DNA from: an uncultured Lachnospiraceae bacterium
GTDB taxonomy: Bacteria; Bacillota; Clostridia; Lachnospirales; Lachnospiraceae
Length of the DNA: 64,000 bases
NCBI GenBank assembly: GCA_910586705.1
Contig: CAJUJK010000008.1
Coordinates: 1 to 64,000, forward strand
Reading direction: 5' to 3'
Each line of letters begins with the position of its first letter. Position 1 is the stretch's first letter. The translations under genes and the position numbers were made by a program. This document shows positions 1 to 7,946 of the stretch, piece by piece. The notes below the pieces were generated by a model that worked only from the letters and a program-made list of their open reading frames with translations, did not search any database and was not told where the DNA came from.

Positions 1-27
1 ATTTAATCTGCAGGAAAGCTACAGTAG

Positions 28-537
28 ATGGGTATTTTATTTCGCCGCGTTACAATATATGAGCAAGTTGTTATGTCTTTAGGTAACGGTATAGATTGTT
101 TACAGGAAAGATATAGTGAAAGAAAAATGTTGTCACATAGCTATATGATTGAGGTACTGGCAGGCGAATTTCTATTGCAGGGATATGCCGCTTATAACTG
201 CTATATTCAGAAAAATACGGACTGGCATGTTGCGAAATATCATTTTCTTGGAAGTGAGGAAGATTTTCCTTTGGAGATGCTGCCAGAGCTGTTAAAAACG
301 CTTACGCCGCTGATTACCTGTAATTCAGCTTTTTGTATGCTGCCGAAAAAGAGTGTTGCATTTATTGCAGAACTTACGCGGGATGATAAGGTCAGGTGTA
401 GAGGCATTTGCGTTGACTGTAGCAATCTTAATTGTTCAGGCAGAATGGCAGAAGGCAGCTTGGCATGGAAACGAGTGCCAGTCATGACCGATATGCAGTT
501 GACTTATGGATATGGACAAATTTTCGGATTGTTCTAA
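28..537 (+). CDS. Short B12-dependent methionine synthase activation-domain-like protein
   Basis: 169 residues, not exported. The C-terminal half has a PKKSVAFIAEL segment followed by a Cys cluster (C-x3-C-x2-C-x4-C), resembling small clostridial proteins annotated as methionine synthase activation domain. That domain normally helps reactivate oxidised cobalamin on MetH; a role here is inference. The family is usually longer (about 220 residues). A TAG codon sits immediately before this ATG in the same frame, so the gene may be N-terminally truncated or start at a later codon. It lies just upstream of the cobalamin riboswitch, which fits a B12 link. The assignment is moderate; an unknown Cys-rich protein is the alternative. 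Confidence 0.5.
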   Translation: MGILFRRVTIYEQVVMSLGNGIDCLQERYSERKMLSHSYMIEVLAGEFLLQGYAAYNCYIQKNTDWHVAKYHFLGSEEDFPLEMLPELLKTLTPLITCNSAFCMLPKKSVAFIAELTRDDKVRCRGICVDCSNLNCSGRMAEGSLAWKRVPVMTDMQLTYGYGQIFGLF

Positions 538-572
538 CAAGTTTTAGGTAACAAAAATTTGATTTGCAGTTA

Positions 573-601
573 TTGACATTAGGGAAAAAATGTGTTATAC
601 C
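573..601 (+). promoter_or_regulatory. Sigma-A-type promoter of the cobalamin riboswitch transcript
   Basis: A consensus -35 (TTGACA, 573-578) is followed by a 17-base spacer and a -10 TATACC at 596-601. Transcription would start near 608, just before the riboswitch. Confidence 0.7.
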
Positions 602-619
602 TTGTACAATTGAATAAAT

Positions 620-905
620 AGTATACAGGTGTCAGAACAATGCGGGAAATGAGCATTGGTTTTGGTGAAAAGGGAAACAGGTGCAAATCCTGTACGAACT
701 CGTCACCGTAATTAGGGAGTAGAAGCCGATATGTCACTGGGAATTAAATAAATCCTTTCCTGGGAAGACGGCTGATGTGATGATCTATAAGCCGGGAGAC
801 CTGCCTGAATGCTGTACAGAAACATTTGTTTCAAACCACGAGTAACTGGTTGTACGTTTTGAACTTGCAGAAAGCACGATGGAAGATTGTTTATTTTAGT
901 GCATT
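620..905 (+). promoter_or_regulatory. Cobalamin riboswitch aptamer
   Basis: The B12-box consensus is present as AGCCGGGAGACCTGCCTG at 790-807. Upstream is a second hallmark segment with GGGAAACAGGTGCAAATCCTGT at 671-692. The aptamer core therefore spans roughly 625-815, and the following bases up to about 900 can form the 3' kissing-loop hairpin. Cobalamin riboswitches sense adenosyl- or methylcobalamin and shut off downstream genes. Here it controls the chelatase/transporter cassette and probably the cobalamin operon by read-through. The exact ends are approximate. Confidence 0.9.
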
Positions 906-927
906 TGGCAGGCTTATTTTGTGTATG

Positions 928-965
928 AATCCTTTACCGTAGTTATTATGGTGGAGGATTTTTTT
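928..965 (+). terminator. Intrinsic terminator, expression platform of the cobalamin riboswitch
   Basis: The hairpin pairs AATCC...TACCGTA (928-940s) with TATGGTG...GGATT (947-960) and runs straight into a T-run at 959-965. Its place just after the aptamer and well before the first gene suggests transcriptional rather than translational control. Confidence 0.75.
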
Positions 966-972
966 ATGCGCA

Positions 973-1051
973 GGGGCGCACAGATGAAATTGTTGCTTGC
1001 GCAACGTGCGCCCCACGCGGCGAGTAGGGGAAGATGAATCTTCCCTACTCG
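973..1051. repeat. Pair of strong hairpins between riboswitch and cbiK
   Basis: The first hairpin pairs GGGGCGCAC (973-981) with GTGCGCCCC (1006-1014) and contains a nested GTTGC/GCAAC stem. The second pairs CGAGTAGGG(G)AAG (1021-1033) with CTTCCCTACTCG (1040-1051). Neither is followed by a T-run, so they are not ordinary terminators. They may stabilise the mRNA or be a dispersed intergenic element. Confidence 0.5.
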
Positions 1052-1111
1052 ATTAAAATTTAAAATAATATCCCTGTAGAGCGACAGGACAGGGAAGGAA
1101 GCGAGGAGAAA

Positions 1112-2386
1112 ATGAAAAAGAAATTAGTAGCTGTTTTATTAACTGGTGTTATGACCTGCTCACTGGTGCTGGCAGGTTGTTCAAAAGATGCCCCGGCATC
1201 GGCGGAAAATACCGTACAGTCAGAGGAGGGAGATACAAAGAGTGCAGAATCGGCAGAAGAGAATGACAGCCAAAATCAGGCGGATGAATCGGAGACAGGG
1301 GATGACGTTGTTTCTGATCAGGCAGCAGCAGATGAAGTTGCAGCATTGATTGATGCAATCTATGTACAAAAGAGAACAGAAGACACTGATGCGCAGTGCG
1401 CTCAGGCAAAAGCGGCATGGGATGCGCTGACGGATGCCCAGAAAGAACTGGTGGAAGGGGAAGAAGCCGATCCTGATTATTTTGGCAGGGATACAGGCGA
1501 CGCTTCCAAAGACAATCCGAGAAATCAGGACGATATCGGAGAAAATGAAATTCTGGTAGTCAGTTTCGGGACTTCTTTTAATGACAGCCGTGTTGCAGAT
1601 ATCAAAGGAATAGAGGATGCAATACAGACAGCAAATCCTGACTGGTCTGTAAGAAGGGCTTTTACGGCGCAGATTATTATCAACCATGTGCAGGCGAGAG
1701 ACGGAGAGTTCATTGACAATATGGATCAGGCATTGGAACGTGCAGTAGGAAACGGAGTAAAGAATTTAGTGGTACAGCCTACTCATCTGATGCATGGGGC
1801 AGAGTATGATGAACTGATGGAGACAGTTGAAGTATATAGAGATCAGTTTGAAACAGTAAAGATTGCAGAGCCGCTTCTTGGCGAGGTCGGTGCGGATGCA
1901 TCTGTTGTCAATGAGGACAAAGCAGCGGTAGCGGAAGCAATCCTTGCGGAAGCTGTGGCGGACGCAGGTTTTGGGAGTTTGGCAGAAGCGCAGGAGGATG
2001 GGACAGCGTTCGTATTTCTGGGACATGGCACTTCCCATGCAGCAAAGGTAAGTTACAGTCAGATGCAGACACAAATGACAGACATTGGCTGTGTCAATGC
2101 ATTTATCGGAACAGTGGAAGGGGAACCGGAAGAAACATCTTGCGAAGCGGTGATAGATGCTGTGAAACAGGCGGGTTATACAAAGGTAATCCTTCGTCCG
2201 TTGATGGTTGTTGCAGGAGACCATGCCAATAATGACATGGCAGGAGAAGATGAGGATTCATGGATTAGCATGTTCAAGGCTTCTGGAAATTTTGAAAGCG
2301 TGGATGCGCAGATTGAAGGTCTTGGTTCTATTCAAGCAATTCAGCAGCTTTATGTAGAGCATACGGCAGATGTAATGAAAGATTAA
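1112..2386 (+). CDS. cbiK: Lipoprotein sirohydrochlorin cobaltochelatase (CbiK type)
   Basis: 424 residues. A lipoprotein signal peptide ends at a lipobox (LVLAGC, Cys23), so the protein should be anchored outside the membrane. An acidic linker and a helical stretch (WDALTDAQKELV, about residue 105) precede a CbiK domain from about residue 148 to the end. Metal-site motifs are visible: GHGTSHAA and GDHANND carry the two conserved His, and HGAEYDE the acidic residue. The family inserts Co2+ into sirohydrochlorin in the anaerobic B12 pathway and is normally cytoplasmic; periplasmic CbiK is known in Desulfovibrio. It is the first gene after the riboswitch and 17 bases before the next lipoprotein. 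Its exported location makes metal scavenging or tetrapyrrole handling at the surface as plausible as biosynthesis. Confidence 0.85.
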   Translation: MKKKLVAVLLTGVMTCSLVLAGCSKDAPASAENTVQSEEGDTKSAESAEENDSQNQADESETGDDVVSDQAAADEVAALIDAIYVQKRTEDTDAQCAQAKAAWDALTDAQKELVEGEEADPDYFGRDTGDASKDNPRNQDDIGENEILVVSFGTSFNDSRVADIKGIEDAIQTANPDWSVRRAFTAQIIINHVQARDGEFIDNMDQALERAVGNGVKNLVVQPTHLMHGAEYDELMETVEVYRDQFETVKIAEPLLGEVGADASVVNEDKAAVAEAILAEAVADAGFGSLAEAQEDGTAFVFLGHGTSHAAKVSYSQMQTQMTDIGCVNAFIGTVEGEPEETSCEAVIDAVKQAGYTKVILRPLMVVAGDHANNDMAGEDEDSWISMFKASGNFESVDAQIEGLGSIQAIQQLYVEHTADVMKD

Positions 2387-2402
2387 CAGGCGGGTAAGAA
2401 TC

Positions 2403-3344
2403 ATGAAGAAGAATATAATAATTGCTATTGCGCTTCTCGCTGTCACGTTGTCTGGGGGTTGTGGAAATAACAATAATGCGCAGGAATCAGATTCTGCGGT
2501 AGATGTTACTGTAGAAGAGGATACAGAGCAATCATCAGAAACTGTAACGGAAACATTGCCTGAAGAACCAATGGAAGAAGAACCTGAAAGTGATGAAACA
2601 GATAAGCAGAATCAGGATACAGCAGAGCTGGCAGATGGGATTTATACAGCAGAGTTTACGACAGACAGCAGTATGTTTCGTGTCAATGAAACCTGCGAGG
2701 GCAAGGGAACGCTGACAGTAGAGAACGGGGAAATGACAATACATATTACCCTTGGTTCAAAAAAGATTTTAAATCTTTATCCCGGACTGGCTGAAGATGC
2801 GTCGGAAGAAGGAGCAGAGCTGCTTTTACCGACAGAAGATACAGTCACATACAGTGACGGTATGACGGAAGAAGTTTATGGTTTTGATGTGCCTGTTCCC
2901 TTGCTGGAGAGCGAATTTGATCTGGCGCTTATTGGGACAAAGGGAAAATGGTACGACCATAAGGTCAGCGTCTCCAATCCGGTGCCGCTTGAGAATGATG
3001 AACAGGTAAATGATGAAGTATCTTTGGAAGATGGTACATATAGTATGGGAATTACCTTTGCAGGCGGAAGCGGAAAGGCGGAAATTTTGTCTCCCGTATC
3101 AGTAACTGTGGCAGGTGGAAAAGCGATGGCAACCGTACAATGGAACAGCCCTAATTATGATTATATGATAGTGAATGGAGAAAAATATCTGCCAGTAAAT
3201 ACGGAAGGCGATTCTATATTTGAGATTCCTGTTCTTATATTTGATGAACCAATGGATATTATCGGCGACACTGTAGCGATGAGTAAACCTCATGAAATAG
3301 AATATACACTCACTTTCCATTTAGATACAGCAGTCAAAGAATAA
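2403..3344 (+). CDS. Surface lipoprotein with two NEAT-like beta-rich repeats
   Basis: 313 residues. The lipoprotein signal ends with a Cys at residue 20 (LSGGC), followed by an acidic low-complexity linker to about residue 75. Two similar segments follow, each opening with DG(I/T)Y (about 78-200 and 208-313). The second has YDYMIVNGEKYLPVNTEG and ends HEIEYTLTFHLD. The layout resembles NEAT or related ligand-binding domains of Gram-positive surface proteins; this is inference from pattern, not a certain family call. Lying between the lipoprotein chelatase and an ABC importer suggests binding of a metal, tetrapyrrole or corrinoid at the cell surface. Confidence 0.55.
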   Translation: MKKNIIIAIALLAVTLSGGCGNNNNAQESDSAVDVTVEEDTEQSSETVTETLPEEPMEEEPESDETDKQNQDTAELADGIYTAEFTTDSSMFRVNETCEGKGTLTVENGEMTIHITLGSKKILNLYPGLAEDASEEGAELLLPTEDTVTYSDGMTEEVYGFDVPVPLLESEFDLALIGTKGKWYDHKVSVSNPVPLENDEQVNDEVSLEDGTYSMGITFAGGSGKAEILSPVSVTVAGGKAMATVQWNSPNYDYMIVNGEKYLPVNTEGDSIFEIPVLIFDEPMDIIGDTVAMSKPHEIEYTLTFHLDTAVKE

Positions 3345-3345
3345 A

Positions 3346-3379
3346 AGGCAAAAAATTTTCTAAGAAAATCTTTTTGCCT
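3346..3379 (+). terminator. Hairpin between the lipoprotein and the substrate-binding gene
   Basis: AGGCAAAAA (3346-3354) pairs with TTTTTGCCT (3371-3379), extended by ATTTTC/GAAAAT inside. It may act as a weak or partial terminator, or as a 3' stabiliser that sets the ratio of upstream to downstream proteins. Confidence 0.5.
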
Positions 3380-3397
3380 CCAAAAGTGGGGAATAAG

Positions 3398-4573
3398 ATG
3401 AGAGGAAGAAAAAAGGCATCTGTTTTGTTTCTTTTGTTTCTTGTGGGGCTGCTATGGCTGTATGGCTGTGGCAGTCCTTCTCCCGATTCTGAAGTAATGG
3501 CAGATATAGAGGAAGAATCAGATTTGGATTCAGGAGAAGAACTGGTTTATGAGAGAAGCTTAGAGTTACAGTATGCGGAAAATTTTAAAGTTGATTATTA
3601 TGAGGGCGGTTATACCCTGCTTACGATAACAATGGATGGCACGCAGTTTTTGATTGTACCGGAAAATGGGGATGTACCGCAAACTTTAGATAAAGAAATT
3701 GTGGTGCTTAGGCGTCCGATAAAAGACATCTATCTTGTGGCATCTTCGGCGATGGATATTTTCAGTGAATTGGATGGATTAAATTCTATTACTTTTTCAG
3801 GGCAAAAGGAAGATGGCTGGTTTATTGAAGCAGCCAGAGAGGAAATGCAAAAGGGTAATATCCTTTATGCGGGTAAATACAGCAAGCCGGATTATGAACT
3901 GCTTGTTTCAAATCATTGTGCGCTTGCCATAGAAAATATGATGATTTCGCATTCGCCTGAAGTAGTGGAAAATCTGGAAAACTTTGGAATCCCTGTTATG
4001 ATAGACTATTCCAGTTATGAGTCACATCCGCTTGGCAGGGTAGAATGGGTGAAATTTTATGGGGCGCTGCTTGGAAAGGAAGAGGAGGCAGAAAGGATAT
4101 TTACGGATCAGGCAGCAATTCTTGAGAGAGTAAGTGCATCTGAGAGAACAGATAAAACAGTAGCCTTCTTTTTCATTACTTCCAATGGTATGGTACAGGT
4201 ACGCCAATCTTCTGATTATGTTCCGAAGATGATAGAACTTGCAGGTGGAAACTATATCTTTCAAAATTTAGGCGATTCTGAAACAAAGCGTTCTACCATG
4301 AATATACAGGTCGAAGAATTTTATGCCAGTGCAAAAGATGCAGATTTCCTGATTTATAACAGCTCTATTGATGGAGGTGTTTCCAGTGTAGAGGAGTTGC
4401 TTGATAAATGTGAGCTGCTTGCGGATTTTAAGGCTGTGGAGAATGGAAATGTGTGGTGTACAACAAACGATATGTACCAGCAATCCCTTGCAATCGGATA
4501 TTTCATTGAGGATATCCATTCGATGATACAGGGAGAAAATGATGATATGAACTATCTTTATCATTTAGAGTGA
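3398..4573 (+). CDS. ABC transporter substrate-binding lipoprotein (BtuF/FecB-like)
   Basis: 391 residues from the ATG at 3398, which follows GTGGGGA. An in-frame TTG at 3374 lies inside the hairpin and is less likely. The lipoprotein signal ends at Cys24 (LYGC). The mature part is a two-lobed periplasmic-binding-type fold (for example FGIPVMIDYSSYESHPLGRVEWVKFYGALL, about residues 200-229, is typical of the inter-lobe region of BtuF/FecB proteins). It precedes a FecCD permease by 12 bases and probably delivers the ligand to it. The ligand cannot be read from the sequence; the riboswitch context favours a corrinoid, cobalt chelate or other tetrapyrrole. Confidence 0.8.
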   Translation: MRGRKKASVLFLLFLVGLLWLYGCGSPSPDSEVMADIEEESDLDSGEELVYERSLELQYAENFKVDYYEGGYTLLTITMDGTQFLIVPENGDVPQTLDKEIVVLRRPIKDIYLVASSAMDIFSELDGLNSITFSGQKEDGWFIEAAREEMQKGNILYAGKYSKPDYELLVSNHCALAIENMMISHSPEVVENLENFGIPVMIDYSSYESHPLGRVEWVKFYGALLGKEEEAERIFTDQAAILERVSASERTDKTVAFFFITSNGMVQVRQSSDYVPKMIELAGGNYIFQNLGDSETKRSTMNIQVEEFYASAKDADFLIYNSSIDGGVSSVEELLDKCELLADFKAVENGNVWCTTNDMYQQSLAIGYFIEDIHSMIQGENDDMNYLYHLE

Positions 4574-4585
4574 AAGGCTGCGATT

Positions 4586-5608
4586 ATGATGCATAAAAAC
4601 AGAAAACATAGAAAAATTGCGGCTTTCTTTTTGCTTGGAGCCTGCGTTTTGATTTTTTTCATATTAAATATTTGTATTGGAAGTGTCAGAATTGCATTGC
4701 CGGATGTGGCAAGAATATTTAGCGGGCAGGAAAGTAATGGAACGGTAACAAGAATTCTGTGGGATATCAGGCTTCCGAGGGCGATAGCCGTGTTGCTTCT
4801 CGGGGGTGCGCTTTCTCTTGCCGGATATCTTTTGCAAACATTCTTCAATAATCCGATTGCAGGACCGTTTGTTTTAGGAATTTCTTCCGGGGCTAAAATG
4901 GTGGTGGCGCTTGTAATGGTTTTTCTCATGGGAAGGGGAGTCAGGGTGACATCGGCAACTATGATTTTGGCTGCGTTTATTGGAGCTATGCTATCTATGG
5001 GCTTTGTACTTTTGATGTCCCATAGAATCCATAATATGTCAATGCTGGTAGTCAGCGGAGTTATGATAGGTTACATTTGCTCGGCGGTCACGGAATTAGT
5101 AGTTACCTTTGCCAATGATGCGGATATTGTAAATCTTCACAACTGGTCACGGGGAAGTTTTTCGGGAATGACATGGGAAAACGTAAAAGTTATGACCGTT
5201 GTGGTTGCCGCCGCGTCTTTGACAGTTTTTCTGATGTCAAAGCCACTTGGCGCTTACCAGTTGGGAGATGTTTATGCGCGGAATGTGGGTGTTAATTTAC
5301 GCCTTTTGCGTGTGTGTATTGTAATTTTCTCCAGTATTTTATCTGCGTGTATTGTGGCATTTGCGGGACCGATTTCTTTTGTTGGAATTGCAGTGCCGCA
5401 TTTGGTCAAGAAATTGCTGAATACAACAGAGCCAATTTGGATGATACCTGCCTGCTTTGTTGGGGGAAGTGCTTTTTGCTTGTTTTGTGATTTGCTTGCG
5501 AAAACAATACTTGCGCCAACAGAACTGAGTATTAGCACCGTGACGGCGATTTTCGGTGCGCCAGTGGTGCTTTGGATTATAAAACGAAAAGCAAATCTAA
5601 GGCGCTAA
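4586..5608 (+). CDS. FecCD/BtuC-family ABC permease
   Basis: 340 residues, strongly hydrophobic with about nine to ten membrane segments. Family features include DIRLPRAIAVLLLGGALSLAG near residue 60 and FVGIAVPHLVKK near residue 265, the latter contacting the ATPase. It forms the membrane channel of the importer with the preceding binding protein and the following ATPase. Length matches the family (about 330-350). Likely substrate: corrinoid, siderophore or tetrapyrrole. Confidence 0.85.
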   Translation: MMHKNRKHRKIAAFFLLGACVLIFFILNICIGSVRIALPDVARIFSGQESNGTVTRILWDIRLPRAIAVLLLGGALSLAGYLLQTFFNNPIAGPFVLGISSGAKMVVALVMVFLMGRGVRVTSATMILAAFIGAMLSMGFVLLMSHRIHNMSMLVVSGVMIGYICSAVTELVVTFANDADIVNLHNWSRGSFSGMTWENVKVMTVVVAAASLTVFLMSKPLGAYQLGDVYARNVGVNLRLLRVCIVIFSSILSACIVAFAGPISFVGIAVPHLVKKLLNTTEPIWMIPACFVGGSAFCLFCDLLAKTILAPTELSISTVTAIFGAPVVLWIIKRKANLRR

Positions 5609-5630
5609 AGAACACCACCTAAGATTTGCT
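5590..5630 (+). other. Inverted repeat spanning the permease stop
   Basis: AGCAAATCTAAGG (5590-5602) faces CCTAAGATTTGCT (5618-5630) with one mismatch. There is no clear T-run afterwards. It lies across the end of the permease gene and before the ATPase start, and could tune relative expression or protect the mRNA. Confidence 0.45.
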
Positions 5631-5664
5631 ATGTTTCGTTTGGACGAAAAGAGAATCGAAAAGC

Positions 5665-6459
5665 ATGAAGAACTATTATTTTTCCACGAAAAAAATGTGT
5701 GTGGGGTATGATAATAAACCGTTGATCAAGGATATGGAAATTGAACTGCGGGAAGGAGAAATCCTGTGCCTGATCGGACCAAATGGTGCGGGTAAATCTA
5801 CCGTTTTAAAAAGTATTGCAGGGCAGCTTGGGTTACTTGGCGGAGCAGTATATCTTGGAGAAGATGATTTGTCTGAAATGAAGGCAGAGGAACTGGCAAA
5901 GAAAATGTCCGTAGTGTTTACGGAGAGGGTAAGGGTAGAACTGAAAAGCTGCAGAGACATGGTTGCAACCGGGCGTTATCCATATACCGGATGGTTTGGC
6001 ATTTTATCCGAAGCAGATGAGCGGATTGTAGATGAAATGATGCAGCTTACCCATATAACAGACATCAGCGAAAAAGACTTTGGCAAGATAAGCGACGGGC
6101 AAAAGCAACGGGTGATGCTGGCGAGGGCAATCTGTCAGGAACCTGAAATTGTGATATTAGATGAACCGACGTCTTATCTGGATATCAAATATAAGCTTGA
6201 ATTTTTGCTATTATTACAGGAAATGAGGGAGAAAAAAGGACTGACTGTTATTATGTCCTTACATGAATTGGAACTGGCAAAGATTGTTTCCGATAAAATA
6301 CTCTGCCTGAAAGGAGAGTATGTGGAACGATATGGGACGCCAGAGGAGATTTTTGAATCGGATTTTATCGAACGATTATATGATATGAATGAAAAAGACT
6401 TTATTGGAAACGAAAAGCTTCTTGCGTATATGAAGCAGATTGGAAAATATGAGAGGTAA
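5665..6459 (+). CDS. ABC transporter ATP-binding protein (FecE/BtuD-like)
   Basis: 264 residues from the ATG at 5665; an in-frame TTG at 5626 lies within the hairpin and would add 13 residues unlike the family. Walker A is GPNGAGKST, the signature is ISDGQKQR (the canonical first SG replaced by SD), and Walker B is EIVILDEPTSYLD; the H-loop lies in MSLHELELA. It powers the importer formed with the preceding permease and binding protein. The gene ends 2 bases before cobQ, placing the transporter in the cobalamin operon. Confidence 0.88.
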   Translation: MKNYYFSTKKMCVGYDNKPLIKDMEIELREGEILCLIGPNGAGKSTVLKSIAGQLGLLGGAVYLGEDDLSEMKAEELAKKMSVVFTERVRVELKSCRDMVATGRYPYTGWFGILSEADERIVDEMMQLTHITDISEKDFGKISDGQKQRVMLARAICQEPEIVILDEPTSYLDIKYKLEFLLLLQEMREKKGLTVIMSLHELELAKIVSDKILCLKGEYVERYGTPEEIFESDFIERLYDMNEKDFIGNEKLLAYMKQIGKYER

Positions 6460-6461
6460 TT

Positions 6462-7946
6462 ATGGCAAAGGTTATTATGATTCAGGGAACCATGTCCGGT
6501 GCAGGAAAGAGTCTTTTGGTAGCGGGACTATGCAGGATAATGAAACGGGATGGATACAGAGTAGCTCCTTTTAAGTCACAGAATATGGCGCTTAATTCTT
6601 TTGTTACAGAGGAAGGACTTGAAATGGGAAGGGCTCAGGTCATGCAGGCAGAAGCAGCAGGGATTACCCCGTTGGTCTGCATGAATCCGATTTTATTAAA
6701 GCCGACAGACCATACAGGTTCACAGGTAATTGTAAATGGGCAGGTTCTTGGAAATATGAGCGCGAGGGAATATTTTTCTTATAAACGAGGGCTGATTCCG
6801 GATATTAAGAGAGCTTTCCGAAAGTTAGAGGAAATGGCAGATATCATTGTGATAGAAGGCGCTGGAAGTCCGGCAGAGGTAAACTTACGCGAGAATGATA
6901 TTGTCAACATGGGACTGGCAGAGATTGTGGATGCTCCGGTATTGCTGGCAGGCGATATTGACAGGGGCGGTGTATTCGCACAGCTTTTAGGAACGCTGCT
7001 GCTGCTTACGGAAGAGGAAAAGAAACGTGTGAGAGGACTGATTATTAATAAATTCAGGGGAGACCGCTCACTGCTTGATTCCGGCATTGAGATACTGGAA
7101 GAAAAGGGAGGTATTCCGGTAACAGGGGTAGTACCCTATATGGATATACGATTAGAGGATGAGGACAGTCTGACAGAGCGCTTTAGAAAAAAAGAAAAAA
7201 GAAAGATAGATATAGCAGTCATCAGGTATCCCAGAATTTCTAATTTTACGGATTTTAATGTGTTTGAACAGATACCGGAGGTGTCTGTTCGCTATGTTGC
7301 ATCAGCAGCGGAATTAGGATGTCCGGATATGGTCTTTTTACCGGGCAGCAAGAACACAATGAGTGACCTTGACTGGATGCGTGGGAGAGGATTGGAAGCA
7401 GCAGTTATAAAAATGGCGGAAAATATACCGGTTTGTGGTATTTGCGGCGGGTATCAGATGATGGGGGAGCATATTTCTGATCCAGAAGGAATGGAAAATG
7501 GCGGAACCATGAAAGGAATGGGATTACTGCCTGTCACAACGAGGCTGAAACGTGAAAAAGTGCGCCGTCAGGTACACGGTACAGTGAATAAAATGGAAGG
7601 TTTTTTTTCCATACTTTCAGGATTGGAGTTTAATGGATATGAGATACATGTGGGGGATAGCGGGCATTCTCCGAATAAATCTGAGTTGTTGAATATGGAA
7701 ACGGCGTTTGTGACCGGAAGAAATAAAAATGTATGTGGAACGTATATTCACGGGATATTTGACAGGGCTGCGATTGCAAACGCTCTTGTGACTGCATTGG
7801 CTGAAAATAAGGGATTATTCATTGAATCCTGCATTGATTATAAGGATTTTAAAGAGAAACAGTATGATAAGCTGGCAGATATCTTATCAGAATATCTAAA
7901 CATGGAGGAAATATATGGAATACTCAGGGAGGCACATATTAGATAA
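6462..7946 (+). CDS. cobQ: Cobyric acid synthase (CobQ/CbiP)
   Basis: 494 residues, the usual length. It amidates adenosylcobyrinic acid a,c-diamide at four side chains using glutamine and ATP. The N-terminal synthetase domain has a P-loop-like GTMSGAGKS and APFKSQNMALNSF. The C-terminal class I glutaminase has the nucleophile Cys in CGICGGYQMMG and a His in YIHGIFD. It overlaps cobT by 32 bases. Confidence 0.95.
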   Translation: MAKVIMIQGTMSGAGKSLLVAGLCRIMKRDGYRVAPFKSQNMALNSFVTEEGLEMGRAQVMQAEAAGITPLVCMNPILLKPTDHTGSQVIVNGQVLGNMSAREYFSYKRGLIPDIKRAFRKLEEMADIIVIEGAGSPAEVNLRENDIVNMGLAEIVDAPVLLAGDIDRGGVFAQLLGTLLLLTEEEKKRVRGLIINKFRGDRSLLDSGIEILEEKGGIPVTGVVPYMDIRLEDEDSLTERFRKKEKRKIDIAVIRYPRISNFTDFNVFEQIPEVSVRYVASAAELGCPDMVFLPGSKNTMSDLDWMRGRGLEAAVIKMAENIPVCGICGGYQMMGEHISDPEGMENGGTMKGMGLLPVTTRLKREKVRRQVHGTVNKMEGFFSILSGLEFNGYEIHVGDSGHSPNKSELLNMETAFVTGRNKNVCGTYIHGIFDRAAIANALVTALAENKGLFIESCIDYKDFKEKQYDKLADILSEYLNMEEIYGILREAHIR

